From positions 1 through 64,000 of the forward strand of contig JAOVVO010000229.1 of assembly GCA_028564675.1 (NCBI GenBank): a stretch of 64,000 bases of DNA, in the 5' to 3' direction. The DNA is from Onchocerca lupi. Taxonomy: Eukaryota > Nematoda > Chromadorea > Rhabditida > Onchocercidae. Below, piece after piece: positions 25,798 to 37,090 of this stretch. Every line of letters starts with the position of its first letter. Position 1 is the stretch's first letter. The notes beneath the pieces are model-generated. The model saw only the letters and a list, made by a program, of their open reading frames with translations. It was not told where the DNA came from and did not search any database. A program made the translations under genes and the position numbers.

Positions 25798-27067
25798 GAG
25801 AAAAAAATGATTAATTGAGAAAAGCTCGAAATGAAAGTGTAAAAATGCAAAAAATGAAGACCTTGTTATCTAAAAGGCCTTACTATGCACTTGTCAACTT
25901 ATCAACCACTTCATTTAAGTCACATATAGCCTCTTTGAATCCAAAATTTTCATGAATTCAAAGAAAAAAGAAAAGAAAACTTTTTTTTTAAAAAAACATT
26001 GAGAAAGTTTATTGAAATTTTTATTTAAATGTGAAACTGGTAATTTGAGGAAATTGAAAAAAATGCTTTGCTGATTTAATTAGACTCATTCGTGAAGTAA
26101 CTTTTATAAAATCGTAACAGGTAAAAGCATTTGAAATATTTAGTAAGCAAGCTATGATTTATAAATTGGAAGAAATATTTTATAAGAAAAAAAATCGATA
26201 ATTTCTATCAAACAGTAGTATAAATTAAAACTAAAAAAAAGTATCTTACAGAAATTATTCGCAATCATTAATATGACACAAATAAATTAGTAATAAAGAG
26301 AAAATGAGCAAAGAATATCTAACAGTATTAAAGTATTCATTTAATGATGCTATTATCATATCAATTGATATATGAATAATGAATGTTTCTGTGATAGCAA
26401 TTAAATGATAATGAACAATAAGAAATGAAATAAAATAAGCAACTGAATAATGGAATTGAAATGAAACAATGAAATTATGAAATAAATGAATAGAATAATA
26501 ATTATATCAAATAAATGTGTAAAGATGAGATGAATTAAAATTTGAAGAATATAGGTGACCTCTAACAAGGATATAGATGACCTCAAAAAATAAAAAGATC
26601 AAAGAGAGAAAGGATGAATGGAACGATATTACTATAAATATTCATCTTTTTGGCTATCGGTATCTGATTCCTCGAAATTTCAAGTGCAACTTTTTCTTTC
26701 CATATTCTCTTCTTAATCTCTTTAATACAAAGAGGGGAAGAGAGAGAGAAAGAAAGAAAGAAAGAAAAAGAAGAAAGGAAATGAAATTATACAAAATAAA
26801 TAATGATGGTGATAATGATGAAGTACTCATCATATGATGAAGAAAATCAATTAAAAGATGATATGATAAATGAGAAAAATATATAGGTCAGAATAATGAG
26901 TTAAATTTGAATTAATAATTAAATTACCCATTGATAAATAAATTACTGATCATTGAAAATAGATATATCAATATATCAATAAGTTTAATTCATGATTTGA
27001 ATTAATGAGGATGTGAAATTAAATTAATTAGGAAAATTTATAAATCTTTTTCTCTCTTTCAATAATT

Positions 27068-27106
27068 TTTATATCATCCTATGATATAATCATAGGATGA
27101 TATAAA
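27068..27106. repeat. Perfect 18-bp hairpin with a 3-nt loop
   Basis: Arm 27068-27085 (core ATATCATCCTATGAT) is perfectly complementary to arm 27089-27106, with the 3-nt loop ATA. The surrounding sequence is AT-rich with no gene. Confidence 0.9.
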
Positions 27107-28981
27107 TGATAAAAATGATAAATATATTACTTTGAAAATATCTTTCGTAATTTGGCAGTTTTATTAATACCAGCCTAATTCGTTTTCTATAACTGCTGAT
27201 AATCTCTTATTATTTTATTGCCATCCTGACTGTTATCACTACATCAATAAATTAACAGTCTAAATTTTAAATTTCTTTGAAGCATTTATTTACAGAATTT
27301 GAAAATTAATTAAGCCAATTATTATTTTAGATATTAATTAAGAATTAATTCTCCCTTCGGATATGTATACGTTGTTAACACTGCATAATTTCACACTAAT
27401 TTGAAAGATTATATCAACAATTAATAATTATTATTATTGCAAATTTAATATCAAATCGGTTATATTTAATGACTGCGTATGTCATAGAGTAATTTTTTTA
27501 ATTTTGCATCGGAGATTTTTTTTTGATACTTTATAAAAATGGTTAAAAAATTAATTTTTCGAAAATCAATCAATTATTAAATTTTTTGAATACAAAGTTC
27601 ATTACTGAAAAAAAAGCAGGCAGAAAAGATAGCAATATTAAATAATACAAAAAAAGTTAGAGAAAAAAGCAAAAATGAAAAAAGATATATTTTGCAAGAT
27701 TTCAATGAATAATTATTTTTTTTGAAGAATTTTATTCGCATTTTTTTTCTTTTCATTCTATTAAAACAACTGAATTATCTTTTAACCATAAATATAAAAA
27801 GATGTTAAAAAAAGTTTTCTTTGCTAAAAAATAATTGAATTGTTACAATAGAATTAGAAGAAAAAAAAAAGAATAAGATTCTTCAAACAAAATAATAACT
27901 TAATCATTGAAACCTTACAAAATGCAACTTTTTTTAAATTTTTGCTTTTTTCTTTTATTATTTGTATTATTTAATCTTGCTAGTTTTTATAGCTGTTTTT
28001 TTTTTTTTTTTTTTTATGACAAGAAAATCAAAATGAAATATAAAGGAAAATGAAGCGAGATAAGGTGGGAAAAAAAGGTAAATTAATTGAAATTTATTTG
28101 AAATGACTAAGATTTGTTAGATATATGATCGGAATTTAGAGATAAATTTGAAAAATGTATAATTTTGAAATAAAACGACCAATGATATCCAAAGAATGAT
28201 TGACATCTTTTTGAAATTTCATTTTTCTTTCTTTTCCTTTCTTTTTTTTTGCTTAGCATCAAAATACAAATAGCTAAGATAGCATAATACTATTCCGTTT
28301 ACCATTTTTTTGCTAATATTTGCAAAATTGCAATATAAAAAAATATTTCAAAATTAATTAATTAATATTACATATATATATAAACCAATGAATGAGCCCA
28401 TTATTTCTCATATCATTTGAATGATTATTGATTATTACTTAATCTTCCCCCTTTTTTTCCCAATTTTTAAATTGAGAAAAAAAGGAAACAAAAGTTTTGG
28501 AAAAGTTTTCCAACAACATACTCCAAAAATCTTGCATAAATTTTTTATAACATTAAAAAAACTTATTCCGCCTGACTAATTTGTTACTAAAATATTGATG
28601 GTAACTTCATTTAACGCCTACAAAAAAAAAAAAAAAAGTAATATTTGACTTATTAAAAGCGTGAAGGTTCGCTATTCATTTCTAAGTGATTTCTGCTTGG
28701 AAAGTTTCTTTAAAAAAAAAAAGAACTAAATATAACAGACTACAAATGAATGTCTGAAGCCAAAAAAAATAAATAAATAAAAGACTGAGGTACGATACTT
28801 GGCCTTCAATTTCATATAATAATATCTTTCAAAAAAAAAAAAAAAGAAAAAGAGAACGGTTTCTCTTCCAATTTTTCATCCGTTTACTGTCCTTGAATTA
28901 TATTTTACAATGCATAACGATTTCCTATTGTCAAATATAGTAATTTGGCAAGATTTTTTAAAAATTCAAATTTCGAATTTA

Positions 28982-29221
28982 TCAATTTAAATTTGCAAAA
29001 TTGAAATCATTTCTTTGTTCATCAAAATTCAGAAATGAACGATATCTGACCCTTTTGAAATGCCCTTCATTTCTCGTCACATCTTCATCGATGCAAGTTT
29101 CATCAACAAGATGCAATAATGGTTCATTTGACTTATCCACAAAAGTAGTAGGAGTGGTACTTCTGCTAGATTTGAACTCTCTAGTTGACCCATAATTTGG
29201 TCTTCTCTTTGACCTCATTGA
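28982..29221 (-). CDS. Possible small gene or exon, unrecognised
   Basis: An open frame of 79 codons from the ATG at 29221 to a TGA at 28982. It is less AT-rich than its surroundings and has a mixed, protein-like composition (for example LLHLVDETCIDEDVTRNEGH and VRYRSFLNFDEQ). An alternative start is ATG AGG TCA about 30 bases further in. An acceptor-like CTACAG at about 29270 would instead open a different frame (DKIIAWENDQTSG) that stops after 29 codons, so the true frame is unclear. It could be a 5' exon of the RhoGEF on the same strand, but I found no convincing donor. I recognise no family. Confidence 0.3.
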   Translation of the reverse strand, partial: SMRSKRRPNYGSTREFKSSRSTTPTTFVDKSNEPLLHLVDETCIDEDVTRNEGHFKRVRYRSFLNFDEQRNDFNFANLN

Positions 29222-29365
29222 TAAATGAAACACCTGACGTTTGATCATTTTCCCATGCGATTATCTTATCCTGTAGGTTTTTTACATGATAAACGCAACA
29301 AATACAAAAAAAAAAAAAGATAAATATAACGCGAGGAAAATAAGTTCTAGTAACGCGAAAGTTTT

Positions 29366-29815
29366 TTGATAGGCTTAAAATAATACCTAGCCAATAAAAA
29401 TCTAAAATAATAGTCCGAAGTAAACTCTGAAGCAATATTTAAAACCCAAGAATTAAAATAATACTTAATATCTAAAATATGGAAACTAAATCAACATCCA
29501 GCAATAAAAATTTAAAGCAATAATTTGAAGTAAACTTTCGAAGCAATATTTAGAATCCGAAAACTAAAACAATACTTATTTAATAAAAATTTGAAATGAA
29601 ACTTTGAAATAAATTGAAGTGAAATCTAAAGTAATATCTATAATCCGCGGCCTAAAAGTAATGCCTAGCCAACAAAAATCTGAAGTAATATCTACAATTC
29701 GCAGCCTAAAGTGATATTTAGCCAATAAAAATATAAGGTAATAATACTATTCATGGCCAAAGTAATTCTAGCCAATAAAAATCTGACGTAATGTTTAAAA
29801 TCCGGAATCTTATAT
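29366..29815. repeat. Diverged tandem array of about 50-bp units
   Basis: Repeated pattern: (AG)CCAATAAAAATCTGAAGTAATATCTAAAATCCG followed by a CTAAAGTAAT spacer. Clear copies begin near 29389, 29505, 29667, 29723 and 29777, with more decayed copies between. No coding potential. Confidence 0.75.
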
Positions 29816-30729
29816 ATATTGATTATATTTAATATAGGTGCAAACAAAGAAATACATGATAAAAATAAACGATAGAAAATAAAATAATTGAAATATAATC
29901 AAAAAATAAGTAAATAAGTAGAACTATAATAAAAATTCATCAATTAAACGACAATATTTCTCGATTTTCTTTAATTATCACCAATTTCAAGCTCATATTA
30001 TCATGCATAAATCAAAATTAAAACTATTAAGATTTAAAAATTTATTTTTAAAAATTTCCAAAAAATAATTCTAAAGAAAAAAATAAGAGGAAAAAAGAAA
30101 TCCGACCCGAAATATAAAAATATAATATAAATTAAATTACTAATTGAAAATATTACTATGAATTCCATTAAATTATTCAATTTTATTCTATTATTGATTG
30201 AAAATTTAAAAAAAAAGTCAATTTCTATTATTTCAATTCTTTTCTTTTCCTTCCGTATAAATTTTAATCATTGCTACAATAAATTTGATGTATGCTAGCA
30301 ATCAACAGATGAAAAAGAATGAAAAAAAAAAGTTTCTTCTTTTCTCAAAAAAAAAAAAAAAAAAGAAAAAAGAAAATAAGGGATGAGAAAATATACTCTG
30401 TGAGGAAGGAAAAATGAAAAAAAATACTTCGTGATATTTTAGGCATTTTGCTCTTTTCATTTTTCTTTTTTTTGCTGAGGTTTTTTTTTTCAATACCAAA
30501 GATGAGTGGAAAGATAGCATGAAATTTGGTTTTATTTTTAATCTAATAATTATAAATGAAATTCATTTAGAGTCACTTCATTTGTTCATTTAGTTTTGTT
30601 AATAATTAATATATGTTGGACATACCAACTTTTTAGTCAGTGTTTCAATATATATTTATATTTTATAAATGCCATGTAGATGAAAAATTAAATGAAATTC
30701 GAATTTTATATGCTTGAATAATATTTCAG
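29816..30729. other. AT-rich intergenic sequence
   Basis: No gene or ordered repeat recognised; A-rich and T-rich runs (for example near 30340-30380) dominate. Confidence 0.5.
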
Positions 30730-33700
30730 TCTATATAAATAAAAATGTAAATCACCATTGCTATTATTTGGCACGTAAATTTGCAATATCTTCATCGATT
30801 GCTTTTAAATCTTTTGACACAACGTTGCATTGAAATTGGGATGTGTTTTTATCCATACGTATCTACTTTTTTTTTACCTATCATACTTGTGACAGCTAAG
30901 AGTAAGTAAAATGATGTATCATATGTCTATATATTTTATATCGTTGCTGTTATTTGGCACATAATTTTGTAGTCTCTTCACCGATCGCTTTCAAATTTCG
31001 ATGTAACTTTGCATTCGAATAGACTTTTTTTTTTTTTATTTGGATATATCTACTTTTTTCTATCTATCACATCTGCGACAGGTAACCGTAAGTGAGCAGG
31101 TGCCGACTGATCCGAGATTTTCATGCAACATTGCATTCGAATAAGCGTGTAATCGATTTCAAATTTTTTATGTGTATGATTCGTTCCAAGTTTTTCGTTT
31201 ATTTATTGATTTATGAAGCAGGTGAGGGGATGAATTTATTGACCACACCTAGACTGTTACTTGTCACGTAACTTTGCAAATTCTTTATCGATTGCTTTCA
31301 AATTTCAATACAATCTTGCCTTCGAATGGGCGCATGTTTCCATTAATACATATCTGCTTTTTTTTTACCAGTCATACAAGTCAATTTTGAGAGTTATTCG
31401 GGTGCAATCTCTCTGCTTTAGTTCAACCAAAAAATGTTTCGCAGAAGATCAAACTTGGTTCATCGTGATTGCGTAGCAGAAGGAATGCGACAATCAATTG
31501 CAAATCAAACTGAGGAAAAACAGGCATCAGTAAACGAGCGAATAAGACAAAGAATGGTTCAAATGTGAGCAGAATGACGTGCAGTCAGACTTGTGGATGC
31601 TCAGTTGCGAACACGTCGGTCGTGTTATGCAGCTTTAAATCTGCTTCGTTTTCAGCAGAATCAACGCAGAAGATCAAATTCGGTTGTTCAACATGGATCT
31701 CACAACAGAAATCTGCAATGAAGCTTTGATAATGGTTGAAGACTTGTAAATATAAATCGCGAGCAAAGTTCTCAATCAATTGGAAGTGCCATCACCGAAT
31801 CGATCTGCTGCTGCTTCGCTCGATGTAGATTTGCGTCGCGAATAAAAATACAGCACGTTGATCTTTTGTATGAAAATATCCCTAAGTTAATATTTGAGCA
31901 AAAAAACATTTACGATCAAATAATGCAAACTGTCAATAAGAGGATTGGCTTCTTTTTAAATGCGCCAGGAGGAACTAGTGAATCATTCCTAATTAGATGA
32001 TTTTGGCAGCAATTCGATCCCAAATGACGTAGCCTTAGATCTTGCATCATCGGAACAGCATTGCTACCAGGTGAAAGAACTGCTCATTCCGCTTTGATAT
32101 TCATACTGAACATGCAATTCATTGAAACTACCACATAAACTTTTCTAAAACATCTGTTATGGGAAAGGTATTGCAAAAATGCAAACTGATTGTTTGGGAT
32201 GAATGTACAATGGAGTACAAAAAGTCTTTCGAGACTCTTGATCGATCATTGAGAAATTTGCATGGAAATATCAGGCCATTTGGGAATACATTAATATTGC
32301 TTGCAGGAGATTTTAGGCAAATATTATCTGTAATTCCTTGATCGACGCTAGCGGACGAAATAAATGCTTATTTGAAATATTTTACTTTGTGGCGACTCGT
32401 AAAGACGTTAAAATTAATTACAAATATGCGTGTTCAGCTACAAAACGATCGATCAGCTATAATATTCTCATATCAATAGTTAGAAACTGGGAACAGAAAG
32501 GTGCTGGTTGATTTGACCACAGAACGAATTTCATTGCCTAACTTCTGCAATTCAGTAGCTTCAAAAGAGTTAGTTGAAAAAGTATTTTTTAAATAAAAAA
32601 AAAAAAGTATTTTAAAAAAAAGTATTTTCGTATATTCAAACCAATTATAAGGATCACTGTTGGCTGAGTGGACGAACTATTTTTGCGGTCAAGAACAAAG
32701 CTGGTGATTCATAATTAATTCGATGAACTTCACGATATTATTCAGTCTACCATTCAAAGCGAGACAGTCACTTACAAGTCCGTCGATATTATTGTGGACA
32801 GATGAAGCGTCAATTATCCAACAGAATTTTTGAATTCATTCGATCTGTTAGGATTGCCACTGCACGTATTGAAATTGAAAATCGACGTGCCAATTATCAT
32901 GTTGCGAAAATCAACCAGCCAAAACTTTGCAACGGCATGTGGCTTGCAGTAAAAAAATTAATGAGCAATTCGTAGAAGCAACAATCTTGACAGGACCTTT
33001 CAAAGGTGAAGATGTCCTAATTCCGCGCTTCTTATCATTCCAATGGATATGCCATTTCATTTAAGAAATTGCAATACCCAATTCAATCAGCGTTTCATTT
33101 AACATCAAAAAAGTCCAGAACCAATCTTTGGAATTGTGCGGTTTAGATCTAGAGACGATTACGTATCACTGTTGCATGTTCTAGAGTTGGCAAACCGGGT
33201 AATCTCTATATCTACACAGGCAATGGAAGAATGAAAAATATTGTACACTCGCAGGTATTGTAAAATTAAACATCTTAAATGAGGGCGAAAGTTGAAAGAT
33301 GTCAAACATGTCATGACAATTATTGTAAATAAAAAATACTAAAGGTCAAGAAGCGTAACATAGTTTCAAAAGGACGAAAAACATGTTTATCGTCAAAACG
33401 CTTTAATTCATAGACAAACGACAAAGACTGATGCAGCAATAACAAAAGTTCGGAGTTTCAGGGATTGCAGTTCGCCAGTTTCTAGTGACACAACAACAGC
33501 AGCAATCCGAAAATTCAAGAATAATATACTTTTCCATCAACGACAAAGGAAAGAATGACCTAGTGATCAATTTGCCCGGATGTTCTCTGATAATTGCTTA
33601 TTACGAAGAATCACTCTCTACCAATCAATAAAACAGCAGCATTCATCTCTATTACGCAAGACACAAAAACCTCTTACTGATCTAGCCAAATCACTATAGC

Positions 33701-33980
33701 AAGAATCAATCTCAGATCAAATTACAAAGCATCAGTTTTTTTTCCCAACATTAACCAAACTGAGCTACAACAACGCGTGTACATAAAACATGTGCGTATT
33801 CAAATGCAACTTGTGTAAAAATTTTTAAAGCAGTAGATAAGGACTTTTTGATATCTAAGATTTTCACTAAATATAGATAAGGCGTGTATTTAAAAAATTT
33901 CGGAGATTTAAGATTTTAACAAACGAACATTTACATTTTTATTCACATAGATTAGCGCAGAGCAAGGTCGATCCAGCTAG
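30730..33980 (+). mobile_element. Decayed Helitron with Pif1-type helicase remnants
   Basis: The element begins TCTATATAAATAAAAATGTAAAT and ends GATCCAGCTAG followed by T. The last 11 bases are identical to those of the 612-bp Helitron in the UTX intron. Three diverged tandem copies of a 5' module lie near 30757-30915, 30955-31090 and 31255-31390 (TTATTTGGCACGTAA, TTCA/TCGATTGCTTTCAAAT, TTGCATTCGAAT). The interior is decayed Rep-helicase coding sequence: the Pif1-type helicase block at 32159-32341, and downstream shreds such as NYPTEFLNS and HVLKLKIDVPIIMLR near 32810-32910, broken by many stops and frameshifts. The base before the 5' end is G rather than the expected A, so the left boundary is less sure. 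Confidence 0.75.
32159..32341 (+). pseudogene. Pif1-like Helitron helicase fragment
   Basis: The longest surviving frame (60 codons) inside the Helitron. It shows a Walker-B-type LIVWDECTM and the following LILLAGDFRQILSVIP block typical of Helitron-encoded Pif1-family DNA helicases. The reading continues past a stop in recognisable but broken form (DEINAYLKYFTLWR, TLKLITNMRVQLQNDRSA). The Walker A region upstream (around 32000-32100) survives only as fragments such as LLPGERTAHSA. Not functional as it stands. Confidence 0.85.
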
Positions 33981-34089
33981 TGCATTCACATAGATAATAT
34001 ATAATTAGCAACTTAAATGCATATCACTATAAACAATTCATCAAGTAAACTAAATATAATCGATGAAATGTAATTCAAGCAAAATATCA

Positions 34090-34395
34090 GAAATCATCAA
34101 ATGATAATATACAGCATTACTTTGATATCACCATTAAAAGTAATATTACAATATTGGCTTGAGCCCGATCGTAATACTATATTTGATAGTTGTAGTTATG
34201 GTATCACCTTGGAAATGGTAATATTACTGTATTACCTTGAGTCTAATCAAATGATAATTACCATGAGCCTAATAACAATATTACTATCAAAAATAGTATC
34301 ATGATATTATTTTGGACCTAAAATGGCGTTATCATTAAATAGTACTATTATGGTGTTATTTCGGTCTGATAACAATATTACCATCAAATTTTTAA
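34090..34395. repeat. Degenerate minisatellite of GTAATATTAC-type units
   Basis: Diverged repeats of a unit like (T)GGTAATATTACAATATTACCTTGAGCCTAAT, with short inverted character (GTAATATTAC). They lie just beyond the Helitron 3' end. Confidence 0.6.
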
Positions 34396-34644
34396 GTTTA
34401 TAAATAATGTCAGATATGATTTTACATAAGTCCTTAAATTTATTACATCCATAATTGGGTAAACAACCATATTACAATGTGGATAGTAATAATGATGATA
34501 ATTATGGTGTGAATCCGTACTGTGATCGTAGCAATCGATAAATTTCGGTAGCAAATGAAAATATTTCGTGAAATGGGAGAATGATTTGAAAATGAATGAG
34601 CCAAATAAAAACATGTTTTACATGATATGTATTGGATGATTGCA

Positions 34645-35165
34645 AATATTTTCCATTTTTGATCGTTTCATTCTTTACAAATATTTGCTTTAAAATGAAG
34701 ATTAAATAAAAATAGTTGAAAATACAAATGCAAAATACATGTTATTGCTTATTAGCATTTTTATTTTATGCTATTTTAATTTTGAACTTTTAATTATTTT
34801 TTCATTCATTTATTTTTTAAAATAAATATTTTGCATACATATTGTATTTTTGCAATTATGTCTCATTTTCGAACGCTTCATTCTTTGCAAATACTTGCTT
34901 TGAAATGAAAATTAAATAGGAATCGATGAAAATATGAAAGCATATTTGCTATTACTCGTTGCATCTTTATTTCAAGTCATTTTAAATTTTAAATTCTATC
35001 TATTTTCTTAATTATAACAAATATTTTGCATATATATTTATTGTATTCTTATTTTAAGTAATTTTAGGCACCAAATTTTATCTGTTCTTTTAATTATAGG
35101 AAATAATTTACATATATGCTATTCTTGTATTCTTATTTCAAACAATTTTATTTTATCCGTTTTTT
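34645..35165. repeat. Tandem repeats of about 200 bp, then truncated copies
   Basis: Copy 1 (about 34645-34850) and copy 2 (about 34851-35045) share TTTTCGATCG/AACGCTTCATTCTTT, CAAATA.TTGCTTT.AAATGAA, ATTTTGCATA.ATATT and TTGTATT. Two shorter copies follow near 35045-35110 and 35110-35165. Confidence 0.65.
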
Positions 35166-37090
35166 TTTAAAATTGGTTATTTATTAGAAAAGGCAAAAAA
35201 ATCATTTTATTATTTTTTTTTTTTGCAAAGTCTAATAATTATTTCAGTTGTTTATTAATTAATGAGATCATGAAAACTGAAGCGATCTTGTTCGTCGCGA
35301 CTATCTATTTGTCGTTATATTTAAAATTATTTGAAGATTAAATCATTCGTTTCAAGTTTCATAATTTATAAATTTATTGAATTGAATCTAAGTGACATTG
35401 ACGAGTAAAGTGCCATGATACGAACATAGATCTTTACTCTTCCAATTTCATACTTGTAATTTTTTTTAGCAAGAACTTGAAATGGGAAATTTATTGTTTA
35501 GTCAGAGTTACCAAAAAACGATGATTTTCAATCTAATGGTAAAAAACTTTCATTTTTTCATTTCCTATCTCCTTTTTTTCCCTTAAAAGAAAGAAAGAAA
35601 AAAAGAAAAGAAAAAAGGAAATTCATAGCCATTTCTAAACAGAACTGCCAAAATAAAAGATTTATGATAATAAAGTAGAGATGGATTTGTTGTAAAAATG
35701 TTTTTAAATTTCAATTTTATAGCAATTTCAATTTTACATAACTTAAAATAACATAAAAGCAATCAATTTTGTCGTAATAAATAAAATTGATTGATGAAAA
35801 CGTAAGTTTTAAACAAAAAAAAAAAAAGCAATTTATATTTAAACTTTTCTCTGAAATATAATAAAAATTGGCGAATTTAGGATTAATTAATCCGAATCTC
35901 GAAAAAGTTTTTGGTCGAAAAAAATGAAAAATTTGATCAACTTTTTTATTGGTGAAAAACTAGGTTAAAATTGTTTGATTCCTCTTTTTTTATATCTCTC
36001 TTTGCGTTCGGTATTTTAATCTCTTTTTCTCTTTTTCTTTTCATTTTTTCTACTTATCATTTTTCATACTCAGTTTCACCACTTTTGTCTTTCTTTTAAA
36101 AACATTTTTTTTTTCGGACTTATCAACAACCTGTAAATTTATTTCATTTCATTTTCCGTAAAGATCATAACAACAGTCATTCAGAAGGACGATGAGCAAT
36201 AGATATTTTTGAAGATGATTCTAACAAGAATCATGTCCTTGGATCAGTTCATTGATTGATTTCATCACTAAGTTGAAAAAATTTGGCCTAGGGTCAATTT
36301 TAACTATTCTTTTTTTGCTGATTTAGAAAATTTAATACCAGCCAAATTTCATTCACTGACAATTAAAAGAATTTAAGCAAATTTCAAACCGAATTTAAGA
36401 AAGTGTCAATTTAAAGATTAATTCACCGATGATGATTTGAGAGAAATTAGTTTAGGACCTAATCTAAGGATTCGTTCTTTGATAATTTAGAAAAATTTAA
36501 TATAAGCCAAATCTAAGAATCAATTCATATATTTATTCATAGGAAACAATTCATATTATTCAATTCATATTATACCAAAGCACACAAGCAGAAAATTATT
36601 CCATAAATTTATGTTAATTTAGAAGAAAACAAATTTTTTTTTTTTGACTGATTTCTTTTATACATTATAATTTTAACAGAGAGATGAACGGAGAAAGAGG
36701 GAGCGAGAGTGTGTGTAAGAAAGAAGGATTGAGATATTGGATATTGACTTTACTGAATTAGACTATTATTCCTAGTTGCCAAAATCTTAACATTAATTAG
36801 TCCGCAATTAATTACAAATCATATTACTTTGATTATGACAATATTTAGTCTTTTTTTTTGTCTCTCTTCCCTTCTATCTTCTTTAATATTTTTATTAGGC
36901 TAATTTTTATTGATTTTTTTTTAAATTACATTTTTGCATTTTTTTTTTGCACCAAATATTTCCTTTTTTTTTGGAAAAAACTTTTTAATTTAATTTCTTT
37001 TTGCAATTATTATTAGCATATTTATTTGGTATTAGAATATGTTTATTAATATGAATTAAAAATGACTTTTTTTTTTTTTTTTTTTTTCAG
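35166..37090. other. AT-rich region upstream of the first recognised EVI5 exon
   Basis: No exon could be assigned. The EVI5 reading frame requires an upstream exon ending in phase 1, or a trans-spliced start, so its first exon or promoter may lie here or further upstream. A short diverged duplication (GATTTAGAAAATTTAATACCAGCC near 36319 and a similar copy near 36480) is visible. Confidence 0.5.

Larger units (their letters stand above)
24958..28981. other. Gene-poor AT-rich region upstream of the RhoGEF exons
   Basis: About 4 kb of low-complexity DNA in which I see no convincing exon. It contains an (AG)n run at 25760-25794, a purine-rich AAAG tract near 26730-26780, the hairpin at 27068-27106 and many A or T homopolymers. 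It may be a long 5' intron of the RhoGEF. Confidence 0.55.

Noticed and set aside
29001..29195. 64-codon plus-strand frame at 29 kb
   Set aside because: It overlaps the minus-strand frame, which has a more protein-like composition; no splice signals support the plus-strand reading.
31261..31476. 71-codon open frame in the Helitron
   Set aside because: It covers the third 5' module and decayed coding sequence; not an independent gene.
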